Of a DNA stretch of 64,000 nucleotides, positions 1 through 11,500 are shown piece after piece. Origin of the DNA: Verticillium longisporum (taxonomy: Eukaryota > Ascomycota > Sordariomycetes > Glomerellales > Plectosphaerellaceae); assembly GCA_019188255.1 (NCBI GenBank), contig JAETXT010000008.1, positions 3,844,001-3,908,000 of the forward strand, given 5' to 3'. A program made the position numbers and the translations under genes. Position 1 is the stretch's first letter, and every line of letters starts with the position of its first letter. The notes below the pieces were generated by a model that had not been told where the DNA came from, made no database searches, and was given only the letters and a program-made list of their open reading frames with translations.

Positions 1-14
1 AAACAAAAAAAAAA

Positions 15-1844
15 CTACTCCTCGAGAAACTCCACCATGACCGTGCCCTGCTTCAGCCCGGCCTCGAGGATCGTCTGGTCGGCGCGATGCAGCAGGTCCT
101 GGCCCTGCGGCATCTGCTTGAGCTCAAAGTCGACGCCCGCCCTGCCCTCGAGCGGCTCGGCCTTGAGCCACTCAAAGATGCGCCGCACGGCGTCGTCGAC
201 GCTGAACCGCCGGATCACGCGCCCGCCCGTCGGCAGCCGGAACTGGATGCGCGTCGTCGTCTTGGGGTCGTTGGCCGGCTCCGTGTGCGGCCTGTCGCTG
301 GCGATGCGCGCGAAGCCGCTCGCTGCTGCTGCTGCGGCTGCTGCTGCTGCTGCGGCTGCTGCTGATGTGCCGTGCACCTCTCCTTCCGTTGCCGCTGCTG
401 CCGCCTCCTTGGTGAGCGCATCCGGATCGACAACGTTGGACCTCGGCGTGCTGGCGCTGCCACTGCCGCTGCCGCTTCCTCCTGCGCCTGCGCCGGCTGC
501 GGCGCCGCCCGACGTGTTCATGCTGTTCTGCAGCGCCATCTCGAGCATCTCGTCCTCGGTCATGCGGTCGACGTCGATGACCTTGGGCCGCTTCGCCGTG
601 TCCTTGGCCACGGGGTTCTTCTTGCTGGCGTCGAGGCTGTAGCGGTCGAGAAACTCGGCGAGCTGCGCGTGAAAGTCGTCGGCGCTCGGGAACGGCACGC
701 CGCTCCACACCTTGACCTGCTCGCCCGTGCGCGGGTCGACAATGGCGACGTGCGGGAAGTTGTCGGCGTTCTCGTGGCTGGCGCCGGGAAAGTAAAACGT
801 CACGTACTGCTGCGCGTCGAACGAGTTCTTGGCGTACTGGATGAAGATGAAGCTCGCCCGCACGAGCCGCTGCACGGCGGCGTCCTTCCACACGTCGCGG
901 TTGAGCGTCTGGCACTGGAAGATGCTGTTGTCCTGGAGGTTCACGAGCAGCCACTTCTTGTCCTCCTTGCCCTGCTCGCGCGCGTCGTCCCACTCGGCCG
1001 TCGACATGAGGTCGTAGGGCGGTCGGAAGAGGTCGGCCAGCCGCTGCGCGCGCGCGTCGCTGGCGCTCGTCGTGCCGCCGGCCGATCGGTGCGGGCCGTC
1101 GCCGTCCCAGATGCTCGCGTCGTGGTTAAAGGGATTCCTGGCGCCGCCTAAAAGGAAATGTTAGCGCGAACTTCTCTTCGACAACGCCAGTCGTCCCGGC
1201 AGAGAGAGCGTACCTCGAGCCCTCGCGGCCGCGCGCTGTCGTTCCTGCTGCAGCAGCGCCGCCATGTCGGCCTCCTCGGCATCCGTCATGGCGCCACCAA
1301 ACGAGGGCGCAACGAGCGTCTCGGTGGTGGCCCGGATCGGCGAACGCACATCGTCGAGCGCCGCGCCCCCACCAGAGGCGCCAGCGCCGCTGCCGTAGAG
1401 CTCCTCCTGCAGCCTCTTGGCCATGGCGGCATCCTCCTCCTCCTGCACGCTGCGCGCCACGGCGACCGCCTGGGCGTGCCCGCTGCTGCTGCCACCACCA
1501 CCACCACCAGCAGCACCACCACCACCACCAGCACCACCACCACCATGTATGTCGTGGAAGTCGTCGTCGTCGAGCATGTTCGTGTCGTCGTGGTCATCGT
1601 CGCTGTCAATCTGGATGGGCTGGTCCTGGCGGCCAGAGCCGGTGGGGCGGGTGCTCGAGGGCACGGCGGGGGCGGCGGCCGAGGAGGCGGTGCCGGCGAC
1701 GCCAAAGCTCCTCTCAATGTCGGGGTTCTCAAAGAAGAGCTGAATGGCGGCCTCGAGGTTGCCGCCAGACATGTCGAGGAAGCCGCGCGCGACCTCGGGG
1801 TCGGCGTTGGTGATGGCGGCGAAGCTCGAAATGTCGTCGTCCAT
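15..1844 (-). CDS. UBX5: UBA-UAS-UIM-UBX domain protein (Ubx5/UBXN7 type), Cdc48 cofactor
   Basis: Exons 1214-1844 and 15-1147 give 587 residues; the 66-bp intron has donor GTACGC, branch CTAAC and acceptor TTTTAG, and joins in frame through an LFRPPYDLM stretch typical of the family. Domains in order: UBA-like at about 1-47 (DPEVARGFLDMSGGNLEAAI), acidic and Gly-rich linker, thioredoxin-like UAS at about 245-385 (KKWLLVNLQD, NFPHVAIVDP), UIM at about 407-420 (TEDEMLEMALQNSM), a poly-Ala run, and UBX at 505-587 ending VMVEFLEE. In this family UBX binds Cdc48/p97 and UBA/UIM bind ubiquitin, linking the unfoldase to ubiquitylated substrates or cullin ligases. The ATG at 1844 fits the UBA start; the frame stays open upstream but without family sequence. 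Poly-Ala and Gly tracts are coded by GCN and GGN microsatellites, so their length may vary. ECM29 lies upstream on the same strand. Confidence 0.93.
318..362. repeat. GCT/GCG trinucleotide microsatellite coding poly-Ala in UBX5
   Basis: A run of gct with interspersed gcg units on the plus strand is read on the minus strand as an uninterrupted alanine tract in the linker before the UBX domain. It is a likely site of length polymorphism. Confidence 0.8.
1492..1546. repeat. CCA/CAC microsatellite coding a Gly-rich linker in UBX5
   Basis: Cca/cac units interrupted by agca produce the Gly-rich segment between the UBA and UAS domains when read on the minus strand. This is low-complexity sequence inside the first exon. 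Confidence 0.75.
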
Positions 1845-2760
1845 GGTGTCTCTGTGGAGCAAGAGGTGTATGTATGAATGATGGAAGACGTGGAAAAGCA
1901 CCCGCGATGACGTTTTGCAGTTCTTGTCTGAGGTGGGAAAGGGGGGAAGGCCGTGGGCAACAAGGGACGCAGGCGAGATGCTCGTCTGCAGCTCTGCGGT
2001 CTGAACTGTAGGGCTCACCACGGTGCCCCACAAGCTGTGTGATGGAGGGGAAATCCAGGGTCGTCGAGAGAGAGGGGAGACGTCGTTCCAGTGAGGCAAG
2101 ATGATAAAAGAAGCGCAACGATCGGAGAAACAACTGGTCAACGCTCGACTGGATTTGCCTCGTCGTCGTTCGAGCAGGTGTGTGGTAGGAAAGGTAGGGC
2201 ACTGAAGGTCTGATGGAAGGCGCCAGACCTGTGACGCAACCGCGGGACACGAAAAGGTAGCAACGCCAGAGGGAGCAAAAGGCCCAAAGGGGAGCCAAAG
2301 GGGAGCCAAAGGGGAGCGGCCCATCTGATGCTCCGTACCGTGGGGATCCTGACATGATGTGACTTGGCACTGTGATCGTACACTGTCAGCCTCGTGCCTC
2401 GTGCCTCGTGCTTCATTCTTGCCATGATCATCTTCCATCCATCAAGGCACTCAAGCTGCCGCTGCTCTTATCAAACCAATGCTCATCAAGTTCCTGATGA
2501 TGCATACAACGGGCGTACAACTCTTTGCTACTGCTACAATTCCTGACAGCCCTCCCCGCACACGCATTCTCACATGCACATCAGACCAGCGCCTACCTGG
2601 TATATAATCAACACCATTAAGACCTCGGCCGAGTGCTGTGCAGTGCAACGGGATAAAGCTTAAAAACGTCTCTACAGCTCGTATCGTCATCAGCTCTACT
2701 CACATACATCTAGACCCTGGAACCATCCAGGACAATCCACCTTCCTCCATACACGCACAC
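1845..2760. other. Intergenic: UBX5 upstream region and ECM29 3' flank
   Basis: No supported gene. It holds the probable UBX5 promoter/leader and the ECM29 3' end. Two short direct repeats are visible: three copies of an 11-bp ggggagccaaa unit at about 2278-2318 and three copies of cctcgtg at about 2391-2411. Confidence 0.6.
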
Positions 2761-5700
2761 TCACTTCATCTCCGACAGAATGGTCTTCAGCTGAGCCTGC
2801 ACCTCCAGAGAACGCTCCATGCCGAGCGCGTTCTCCACCATGGCCACGAGCTGCGCCTTCTCCGCGCCCGCGGGCGCCGGGCCAAAAACACCGCTGCCCT
2901 TGGCCGCAAACACGGCCCCCATGGCCTGCGCCCGCATGTTCCGCTGCGCCTCCGTCCCGACGTCGACCTGGTCCATGTCGAGCGACAACAGATACGTCGT
3001 GGCGACGGCCTTGTCAGCCTCAGACGCCGCCGTCGACGAGGACGAGCCCGGCACCGCAGCGCGCACGACGTCACGCACGCACTCGTACCAGACCTCGCGC
3101 TTCATGACGGCAAACTGCGCGCTGCCGAGGTACGGCGTGAGCAGCCTCATCATCTTGTCGAGCACGGCGTACGAGTCCTGCTGAAGCTGCGGGCGGTTGT
3201 ACCCGCGCGCCACGGCCTCGAGCCCGTTTTTGGCCATCGCCGTGGCCTTGTCCTCGCTGTCGACGTCCATCCTGTCCTCGTCGTTGACCTCGTCGAGGAA
3301 CGGCTTGACAATGGCAAAAATGTCGTCGACAAGATCCAGGTCATCGCGCACCTCGGCAAACTTCCACAGGTACGTGAACGCGTGCACGCGGTACGCGTCG
3401 TTGTTGCGCTTGGCCTCGCGCAGCGCAATCTTCTTCATCTGCGCCGCAATGCCGGCGTCGTCTTGCCAGAGCTTCTTGCCGTGGCCCACAAAGACGGGGA
3501 AAGACGCGAGAAGCTTCTCCTTGTGGGTGAATGTCTTGAGCGCGAGCGCCTTGTCGAGGACGGGCCAGATGAGCTTCAGGTTGGCGTCGCTGATCTGGCC
3601 ATTGCCATCACTCGCCGCGACAACGTCCTTGATCATGGACGCAATCGTAAAGGCGCCGCTGTGCTGAAGCACCCACCGCGGCGCGTCAAGGCCACGCCTG
3701 ACAAAGGCCACAATCTCCTCGACATAGCGCGCTACCGTACGGGAGCTACCGGCGTGCGCATCCCACACCTTCGTGAACGCCTTCTTGACCCACTCGTCCG
3801 TGTCGTGAGACGCCATGAACGCAAACGGCAAGAGACGGCTCTCGAGCTCGTTGAAAATGTCGGGCGACGCCGTCGACAGCGCGAGAATGACGTTGGAGAC
3901 CTTTTGACGACGGGCGTCGTCCTCGGCGTCAAAGTACAGATCGATGGCCTTGGTGATGAACCGGTCCTTGGATGCCTCTGGAGCGACGCGCATCAGATAG
4001 GCAGATGCCTTGGCGTACGCCTGGCTGACCTCGTCGTTGCGGTCGAGCACCTGCTTCTCCATCATCTGGAGGAACTTGGAAGCATATGGTTCGATTTCGT
4101 GCCGGTGGCGCATGACCATATCTGTGAACAGTCGGGCGCAGCCAATCTTGGTCTGCATGCCAATGGCCGACTTGACCGTCTGCTCAATATTGGGCACAAG
4201 TTGTGTCATGATTTCGTCGTCGACTTGGCGCAGGCAGTTGTCGATGGCTTCAGTAATGGGCGACGTGTTGACAAAGGAAGCACGCATCTTATCGAGCTGT
4301 CCACGCTTGTCCTCTTGCAGCCGCTGGTACGCAAAGTTGATCTGCTCCGGTTCGACGGTGCTGTGCAGGTTGAGTAGGTGGGGAATGATCTCGGCGACGT
4401 ACGGCTTCAGCGCCTTGCCCCCTTCTTGGTCACGTCCATGATGGTCTTGAGTGAGAACCCCTTGACCTCGTCGACGTTGCTCTCGAGGCCGCTCGACGAC
4501 AGCAGGAACCGAAGAGCTTGGCCTAGCATGACCCGTGCCGTGTCGACAGAGCTACCGTCCTCGAGCAGGCGAACGATGGTGCTGGTGAGGCCCATGCAAA
4601 GCTTGAGCGCAACCTCACGGACAGACGCCTTGACATCGTCGAGGACCTTGAGGGCGGCAGTCCAGATTTGCTCATAGTAGTGCTCATACTTCTTGAAAGG
4701 CTGACCGCCGATGATCTCAGAAATGGCAGCCGCGCTGGCCTGTCGAGTTCGCCACTCCTTACCGAGGACGCACTTCAGAAGGTCAGACATGATGGCATCA
4801 AAGTGTTTCTGGATAGCCTCGTTCGGATCCTTGACCAAAGACTTCCAAATCTCCTCCATGGACGCGCGGACATTCTTGTTGGGATCGAACCGGTAGCGAT
4901 AGAGCTTGGGATAAATGCGAGGATCCACAGTGGCATCAGTGAGGATGCTACTGAGGCCGAAGCGCCCGAAAGCCGATCGCGTAGACCATGTCGCAGCGTT
5001 GCTCGCAAGGCTCATGAACTTGTAAACGAGACTCTGGTCGCCGACCTCGTTGGCGAGCGCGATGATGTCCTTGTAAGAAGTAACTGACTTTCCTTCGCCC
5101 GTGGGCAGGGCGCCAGGCTCGAACAGCTCCGTGTCGCCTTCAACCTTGAGTTGAGTGCTGTCTCCGGTGAACGCATTGACAAGGTCCTTGACAAGATCCT
5201 CACGCTCCTGCGCATTTCCGCGGTCGTGCAGCAGAGACAAGCCCCGCGACGCAGTTTCTTGGACGAGCTCGTCACGCGCATTCAGCAAACGCATAAACGC
5301 AGCTTGCGCCTGGCGCGAGTACTGACGAACGAGGGGCAGATGTCCCAGGTGCTGGATAATGCAGAAGAGCCAGATGCCCGCGGCCTTGAGACGGAAAGGA
5401 GCCGTGTCGCGACAGTCCTTGAAGAGCTTCATGAGAACCAGCTGTAGGCGTTTCTCACGCGCACCAATCTGCCACGTGCCCGGCTTGTGGTCAACATCCA
5501 TCTGTAGTGAGACTGCTTCCGAATCCCAACCGCCGACGGCGGCAGTGATGGCCTCGCCAATGGTAAAATGAATCTCAGTCTCTCGCTTCGTCTCAAGGCT
5601 GTAGAGAACACGAAGAATCTTGTCTAGATTATCAGTCTTCTTGTCGGCAAAGGCGAGACCCGAGTCGCCCGGAACGGATTCAACGGGATTCGAGCTCTCC

Positions 5701-8553
5701 GTGGAGCGCTCCGAACGAGGAACATCAGCCCACACCTCGTCTTCCAGCCCGATCGCCAGGCGGCCGAGCGCAAAGACAGCCTTCTCGTTGCCACTTTCGG
5801 CCTTGGCACGCAGCGCCTCAATGACAGAGTCGGGGCTCAAGTCGGAACCTGGAACGGGGACGTCCTGACGGGCGGACCACAACTGCCCAAAAGCTTCCAT
5901 GGCCGCATTCTGGAGATCTCCCGACTCGCTCTCCTTATTCAAGAGCTTTCGGGGAAGCCAAGAGTCGGGTTTAGACTCTTCGCCGTAGAATGTGACTCGC
6001 GAAAACAGGTGACCGAGAGCCAGCACGCTGCCCTCAACAGCGTAGGCATCGGACCCAAAGGCCGTCTCCCAACTGGTGATGCGTTCCTGCATTTTGACAG
6101 TACAATCCGTTAGCAAACGCTGGCTGAGGGCAGGGTAGCGGGCTGAATCAGTGTTGGTCGGATGCCCGCCGAGAATTCCAAGCGCCTGAGCTGCAAGCCT
6201 GCGAATATCTTTGTTGTGCGAGGCGGTCAGAGGAAACACATCAGCCGCAAAAGCCGCCAGCCACTCAAGCTCGCCGGACGTCGCCAGAGAACCGACGTCA
6301 ACAAAACAACGTAGGCTCTCCTCGATAACAGCGTCGAGGCCCTTGGTACGCTTCGAGAGTGCTCCGTCCAGACATGCCTTGAGGAACAGGGCCACGTCTG
6401 TCTTACTAGCACGACCGAGATACTCTTGTACCAGCCCGCGAGTCTTCACGTCGACCGACATGGCGAGATCAAGTTGTGCGGCCCAGTCAGGGGTCCGGTT
6501 CAGGGCCGGGAGGGCTGTAAGCAGAAGCATCTGCTTGACAAACTTGACTGCAACGCTGAAGGCGTGGATGTGCTCTCCCTCGAATCTGCCCAATGCCGCA
6601 GGCTCTCCCCCAACGACTGGCAGAGCGCCGTGTGGATCCAGGGTCATCGTCTGCGCAAAATTTCCGTGGTCGTTGCCAGGGTAGAAGAATACCTTCAAAA
6701 GGGTAACCCAATCGGGGATCTCGGAGACTGATTGCACACGATAGGCCCAGGGATCCAGTCCCCTTTTCCCCTCTTCGACAACGTCGTGGCTTTCATCTCG
6801 CTTTCCAGCAATAGCAATAATCGAGGTCCATCTGGCATCTGGGTCGCTGAACGGAAAGCATGAATTGGCCCACTTGACGGCCACTGACCGAGCGCTCCGA
6901 ACAGAGGCAGCGCCATCAGGTAGAGTAAGATATTTGTAAAGCATCGGGCCCAGCTGAACGGCTGCCAATTCGGTCCGGTCGACCTTGTCGGGGTTAAAAT
7001 GACGCAGCATGCTGGATAAGGCCGACTCGATGTTGAACGCTACCTCCGGCGTGGGATCCTCAGAAAGAGCCTGGAATAGCCACTGGGCGAGGTTGAAGGC
7101 CTCGCGCAAATTCATCTTGGTTGCCTTGGCGAGAAGACCAATCACCTCGTATGCCTGTCCTCGGAGCTCAGCGTTAGATGCCGAGGCAGCGTTGCTGGCG
7201 GACGCCGCTACCTCGTCATGAGGGACCGGCCAGCCCCTTGACTCGACATATCCGCGAATCTTTCCGAGGATAGAAGAGCCCATGGCAAAGTCGCCCTGCG
7301 AGGGGCCGTGAAGGGCAATGAATGCGATGTAGACGAAGAGTGCACGGTGAAGTTTGATCCGCTCCAGGTTGGACACAGGCTGGAGAGGCTCCGGGCAGTT
7401 GATGCCAGAGTCGAGGTCAACAAGCGTGGCGATCTCCTTCTCCATGGAGGTTGAAACGGGGGACTTCGATAGGAGGCCGAGAATCCTAGTGCGGTAGGGC
7501 GACGTCATGCGACCATGAGCGCTGAAGAGGTCTTTGGCCAGAGCGGCATCGTCAAAAGAGACGGTGGTGCGTTTGAGAATGTCATCGCCTAGCTCGGAGA
7601 CGCGACTGTCGGTGTTGCTGGCGGCGAAGATGGCAGGGATAAGCTTCTCGCGGTCTGTGAAGGCCCCGCTGGCGAGGAGCTGGGCAATCTTCCTGCGAAG
7701 ATTGGGAAGATCGTCATACGGCTGAACCCATTTGCCGTCGCGCCACTCGGGGCACAGGAAGTCAAGCTCATCTTTGAGCAGAGCCTTGTTGAAGGGAGCA
7801 AGCTTGGCGATGCCCTCATCCCTCGTCAGCTTGTCGCTGGCGCCAAAGTTGGGCAGCTTCAACAGAAGCACCTTGCCCATCCATGACGCCACCCAGTTGG
7901 CGTCCTTACTGGCCGAAAGGCCGATTGAAGACCGGAAGGAGCCATCCTCTTGGCTTCCGCGGGAGGGGATTTTGACGGTTGGGATGATACGTAGGAGGAC
8001 CCTCAGTATCAAAGACGCCGAGGAAGCTGAAGACAGAGCAGATATGCCAGTTGCTATGTCTTTGATGAGCTGGGACCGATCGTAGTCGTCCATCCGGTCT
8101 ACGCCGAGCGTGATGAATGTGGAGGCCAGCTGGCGCACGATGGGCGATGCGTCAGGCCTTTTGTATTGGGCGATGAGGGCGCCAACGGGGAGGATGATTC
8201 TGAGACTGATGTTAGGATTCTTGCCAAATGAATGGCAAGCGAAAGGAGGGCAGTGACAAGTTCACGGGTTCCCCGACTTACTGAGAGCGGCCGATGAGAT
8301 TCTTTATCGACTGGGCGAATCGAATGACCTAGTCCGGGTAAGATACGAGTGTGGCAAGCTGCATTGTCTCTGGATGAGGACTTACATCAACACGCGTTTT
8401 GGCAGACTCGCTGCCACCCATGGCCACGAAGGGAGCGAGGTGCTTCTGGAGGGCCTGCTCTAGCTTCTTCTCATTGTTTGCTCCTCTGACAATGGCATCT
8501 TTCATGGCATTCAGAGACCGCAGCTCTCGCGCTTCCGGCGACTCAGATGCCAT
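2761..8553 (-). CDS. ECM29: Proteasome component/adaptor Ecm29 (HEAT-repeat), with an apparent 1-base frameshift
   Basis: Three exons: 8386-8553 (MASESPEAREL...), 8282-8328, and 2761 to about 8205. The last acceptor could also be 6 nt downstream. Ecm29 is a giant HEAT-repeat protein that tethers and checks the 26S proteasome; the whole chain is alpha-helical repeats. With one base added the model gives about 1886 residues, matching the family's usual 1,840-1,890. As given, the frame breaks after TIMDVTKKG: a run of five C on the plus strand (4418-4422) leads to a TGA at 4407-4409, while the frame one base away continues as KALKPYVAEIIPHLLNLH and runs 508 more codons from the next Met to the stop at 2761. 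No GT-AG intron fits. The most economical reading is a missing base in the homopolymer. It is a neighbour of UBX5 on the same strand, but separate transcription is likely (916-bp gap). Confidence 0.93.
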
Positions 8554-11500
8554 CTTGTAGGTTGAGCCGGCCCCAAGGGCTATGCGTCAAGAGGGGTGTG
8601 AAGGTTGGGGCGTCAAAGGTGCGGGGAATGCCAGACTGAAGATGCAGGACTAATGGGAAATCTGCTCTATGGACGTTGCTCTTGCGCAAACAGTGATGGT
8701 GTGCCGAAGAAGATGGTTCAATGCAGCCAGTAGACGAAATGGGGTATCAGCGATGGATGAGTCTGGTCAACTTGAGATGCAATGTATGGTGAGGGGTTGA
8801 CCGGCTGCTGAGGGAGGTGCGGATATTCGGGGAGGACAAGGTCGACAAACATTCGCAAGTATAGAAAAGAGACCGCTGTCTACTGTGGCTTGTGTCAAGA
8901 AAAGCAGTCGCAACAACGGTCATCTGGAGATATGGGGATATGGAAATCGCCTCGATCAGCCAACAACTGGCCCACGTCAACGTGCTACGATGTTCCCACG
9001 GGCGAATTATGATGATTCAGCAAGCAAGAGGTCTACGAGCTTCGACGGACGAGTGCCAGGCGGTCCGTGAATGGCTTAGCGCGCCTGGCCCAGGAGCGAA
9101 CGATGCGTCCCTGCCCGCACCTGCCTGATGACCTAAGCTGACTAAACTCAGTCACGTGCCTCTGCAAGCCTGCGCATCACCAAGTGAATCGTAAAGATGG
9201 TGCCCAGGCCAGAAGGAAATAAAACGTCAACTGATTCAGGAGATAGTTTCATCTGAAGCATCGTTCGCCGATACAGTTTCTTCAACTTGATGTATGAGGC
9301 CCAATCACATTAAAGAACACTATGGTGATCCGAGTTTTACGCACGAAGCACAGATTGCGAGAGAAATCTCTGGAGCTGTGTTAACAACGATTGCTCTGAA
9401 AGGTTTCCTTTTGGTTCACAGAGACTATGATATCAGACTTGGTATGTATCCGAGGATTCTGTGGCTTCCTCTATCTGCCCTTTTCTTGGGCGGGTGATGA
9501 GAGAGCAGCAGCACGACCGCCGGATCGCGAAGAATATCGGGTGACAAACACACAACCGTCATGTTTGAAGAAGCATCACGATCATCTGGGCCGACTACCA
9601 TGTAGTATTGGAGTTGGCTCCAGCTGTCTATCGTGTACCTGCTAAGCGGACCAACCGAATGCGTCGGGCACATGAATCTGGGTAAGGTATCCTAGCTCGG
9701 TAGTCTGGGGACTGCATCATCGCAAGGCTAGATCTGGGTCTGGCCGCATGTCCTAGACATCCGCCTGCTCGATAGGAAGACTAGAACGTAGAACACAGAC
9801 TCGTACGGCATATACCGTCGGCATCCTATTCACATGATGCTCATCAACTGAAAAGAAAGGCACCGAAGTGCCACAGATTCCTTGTTCCAAGCAGGGCGAT
9901 GAACCCCAAAGAATCCCAGCTCATCTGTGGTTGGATGAAAGACGTCTGGATCTAGAAGTCCGGAAAGTGTGAAAGCCGGCCTGGCTGGGTTCATGCGCGA
10001 CAGCCGCGGTTCCGAGGGGAGCAGAAGCAAACATTGCGATGCCAATAGCTTCGCCATCCCCGAACGCAAGCCACCGAGTAATCGAACGCATCGATCGAAA
10101 CCCCAGATCCCAGAGCCAGGGAGAGGGGGGCGGAATCCGAAAGAAAAAGAAGGTATCCAACACCGTTCAGCCACAACGGTGACAGCACAGATCTTCACGT
10201 CCACCATCGACCTTCTGGCTTGCTTTTCCCCAGGCCAGATGCCAGCGCATGGCGTTTATTTTTTCAGCTCCCGCGTTAGAGTTTGCCTGTCTGGATATTG
10301 CAGTGCTGCCGTGAGCCTGTCAAAATGCGAATCGGAATCTTGACCGCCCATGGCACCAAAGGTTGAGAATCCGATCTCATCAGCTACATCAGCTACTTAC
10401 CCTACCGTCTGTTCTCCCCCCAACCCCCCTCCGCCCCCGCCATGACTCACATGACGGGCGTTGAGACTGCCTAATCGCAGATTAAGTGCTAGCTGCCCTT
10501 CTCGCCCTTCTGACAGAACCGATGCGAGGCATTGGATCTCACACAAGGAAGCAAAGAAACGGTGCAAACTTTCGCCTTGCAGTAGGTTGGCCTGAAAAGA
10601 CCCGGGTGACGGAGGGCACCCCATCCAAGGCGGCGTGCCGGGCCAGTATCTGCTGGCGCTACGCCGATCGCCCGCCGAGACACGCGATGGCTTTTGCTAT
10701 GGCTTTTGCTTACGTTCCGGGCATCCGTGATAGGGTGCCCAGTCTGTAAGCATCCAGCATCGGTACGGAGTGCATACAGGTGTGGGCAAGTGCAAAAAGG
10801 TTGGTCGCACAGCGAGTTCCGCGCAGCGCGCAGTGAGGTCTCCGCCTTTGTGTTGGCGCGGCCATTCGTTTTCATGCTGAGAAACATGCTGAGGGAAATA
10901 ATTTTCAATTATTCTCAGACTATAGGGCTTATTAACAAGCAAGGGAAGATAGAAACCAACAGGCGAAAAGACACAGTCACACGATGGATGGGTCGGCAAA
11001 GTCTGGTACGCGAGTCACGCCTACGCGAACAGTCACTCTATATCTACACCCCCTCAAGTCCCACTCAGCCATTTTCGGCAAACAACGCCCCCAGCAGCCC
11101 TCCCATTAGGTAACCAGGCCCTAAGCTGGGGTAACCTGTTTGAAGCGAAGCTGCCACCCTGTCAGGCCACTCAGCAATTCTTTGCCGTTGTGCCTCAGGT
11201 GCCTAAAAAAGGCCATCTCGCCCCATTCACTTGCAGCTGTCGGCAGAGACGAAATAGGAGCGGCTCGGTCGGGGGGGTTTGAAGGGCTGTCTCAGGCGAG
11301 TCAGGACTCTGCCCGGCAGGACGGGTTGGTCAAATGTTTGTAGCTCCAGCCAGCAGCCAGTGGGCCTTGGGTAACTGGTCCTGGTAGAGTTCGAAGACCA
11401 AGCTCCGTGACTGCCACAGCTGTTTCGTTCGCCATGCTCGACGTGCGAGAAGGCATTGCTGCCGTTTGATCTGATATCTCGGTACTCTGTCGACGGATGA

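Noticed and set aside
372..1151. 259-codon plus-strand frame over UBX5
   Set aside because: Antisense shadow of the UAS/UBX exon; no domain.
2638..4377. 579-codon open frame on the plus strand
   Set aside because: It lies antisense to conserved ECM29 coding sequence and reads as Arg/His/Val-rich noise caused by G/C-ending codons on the other strand.
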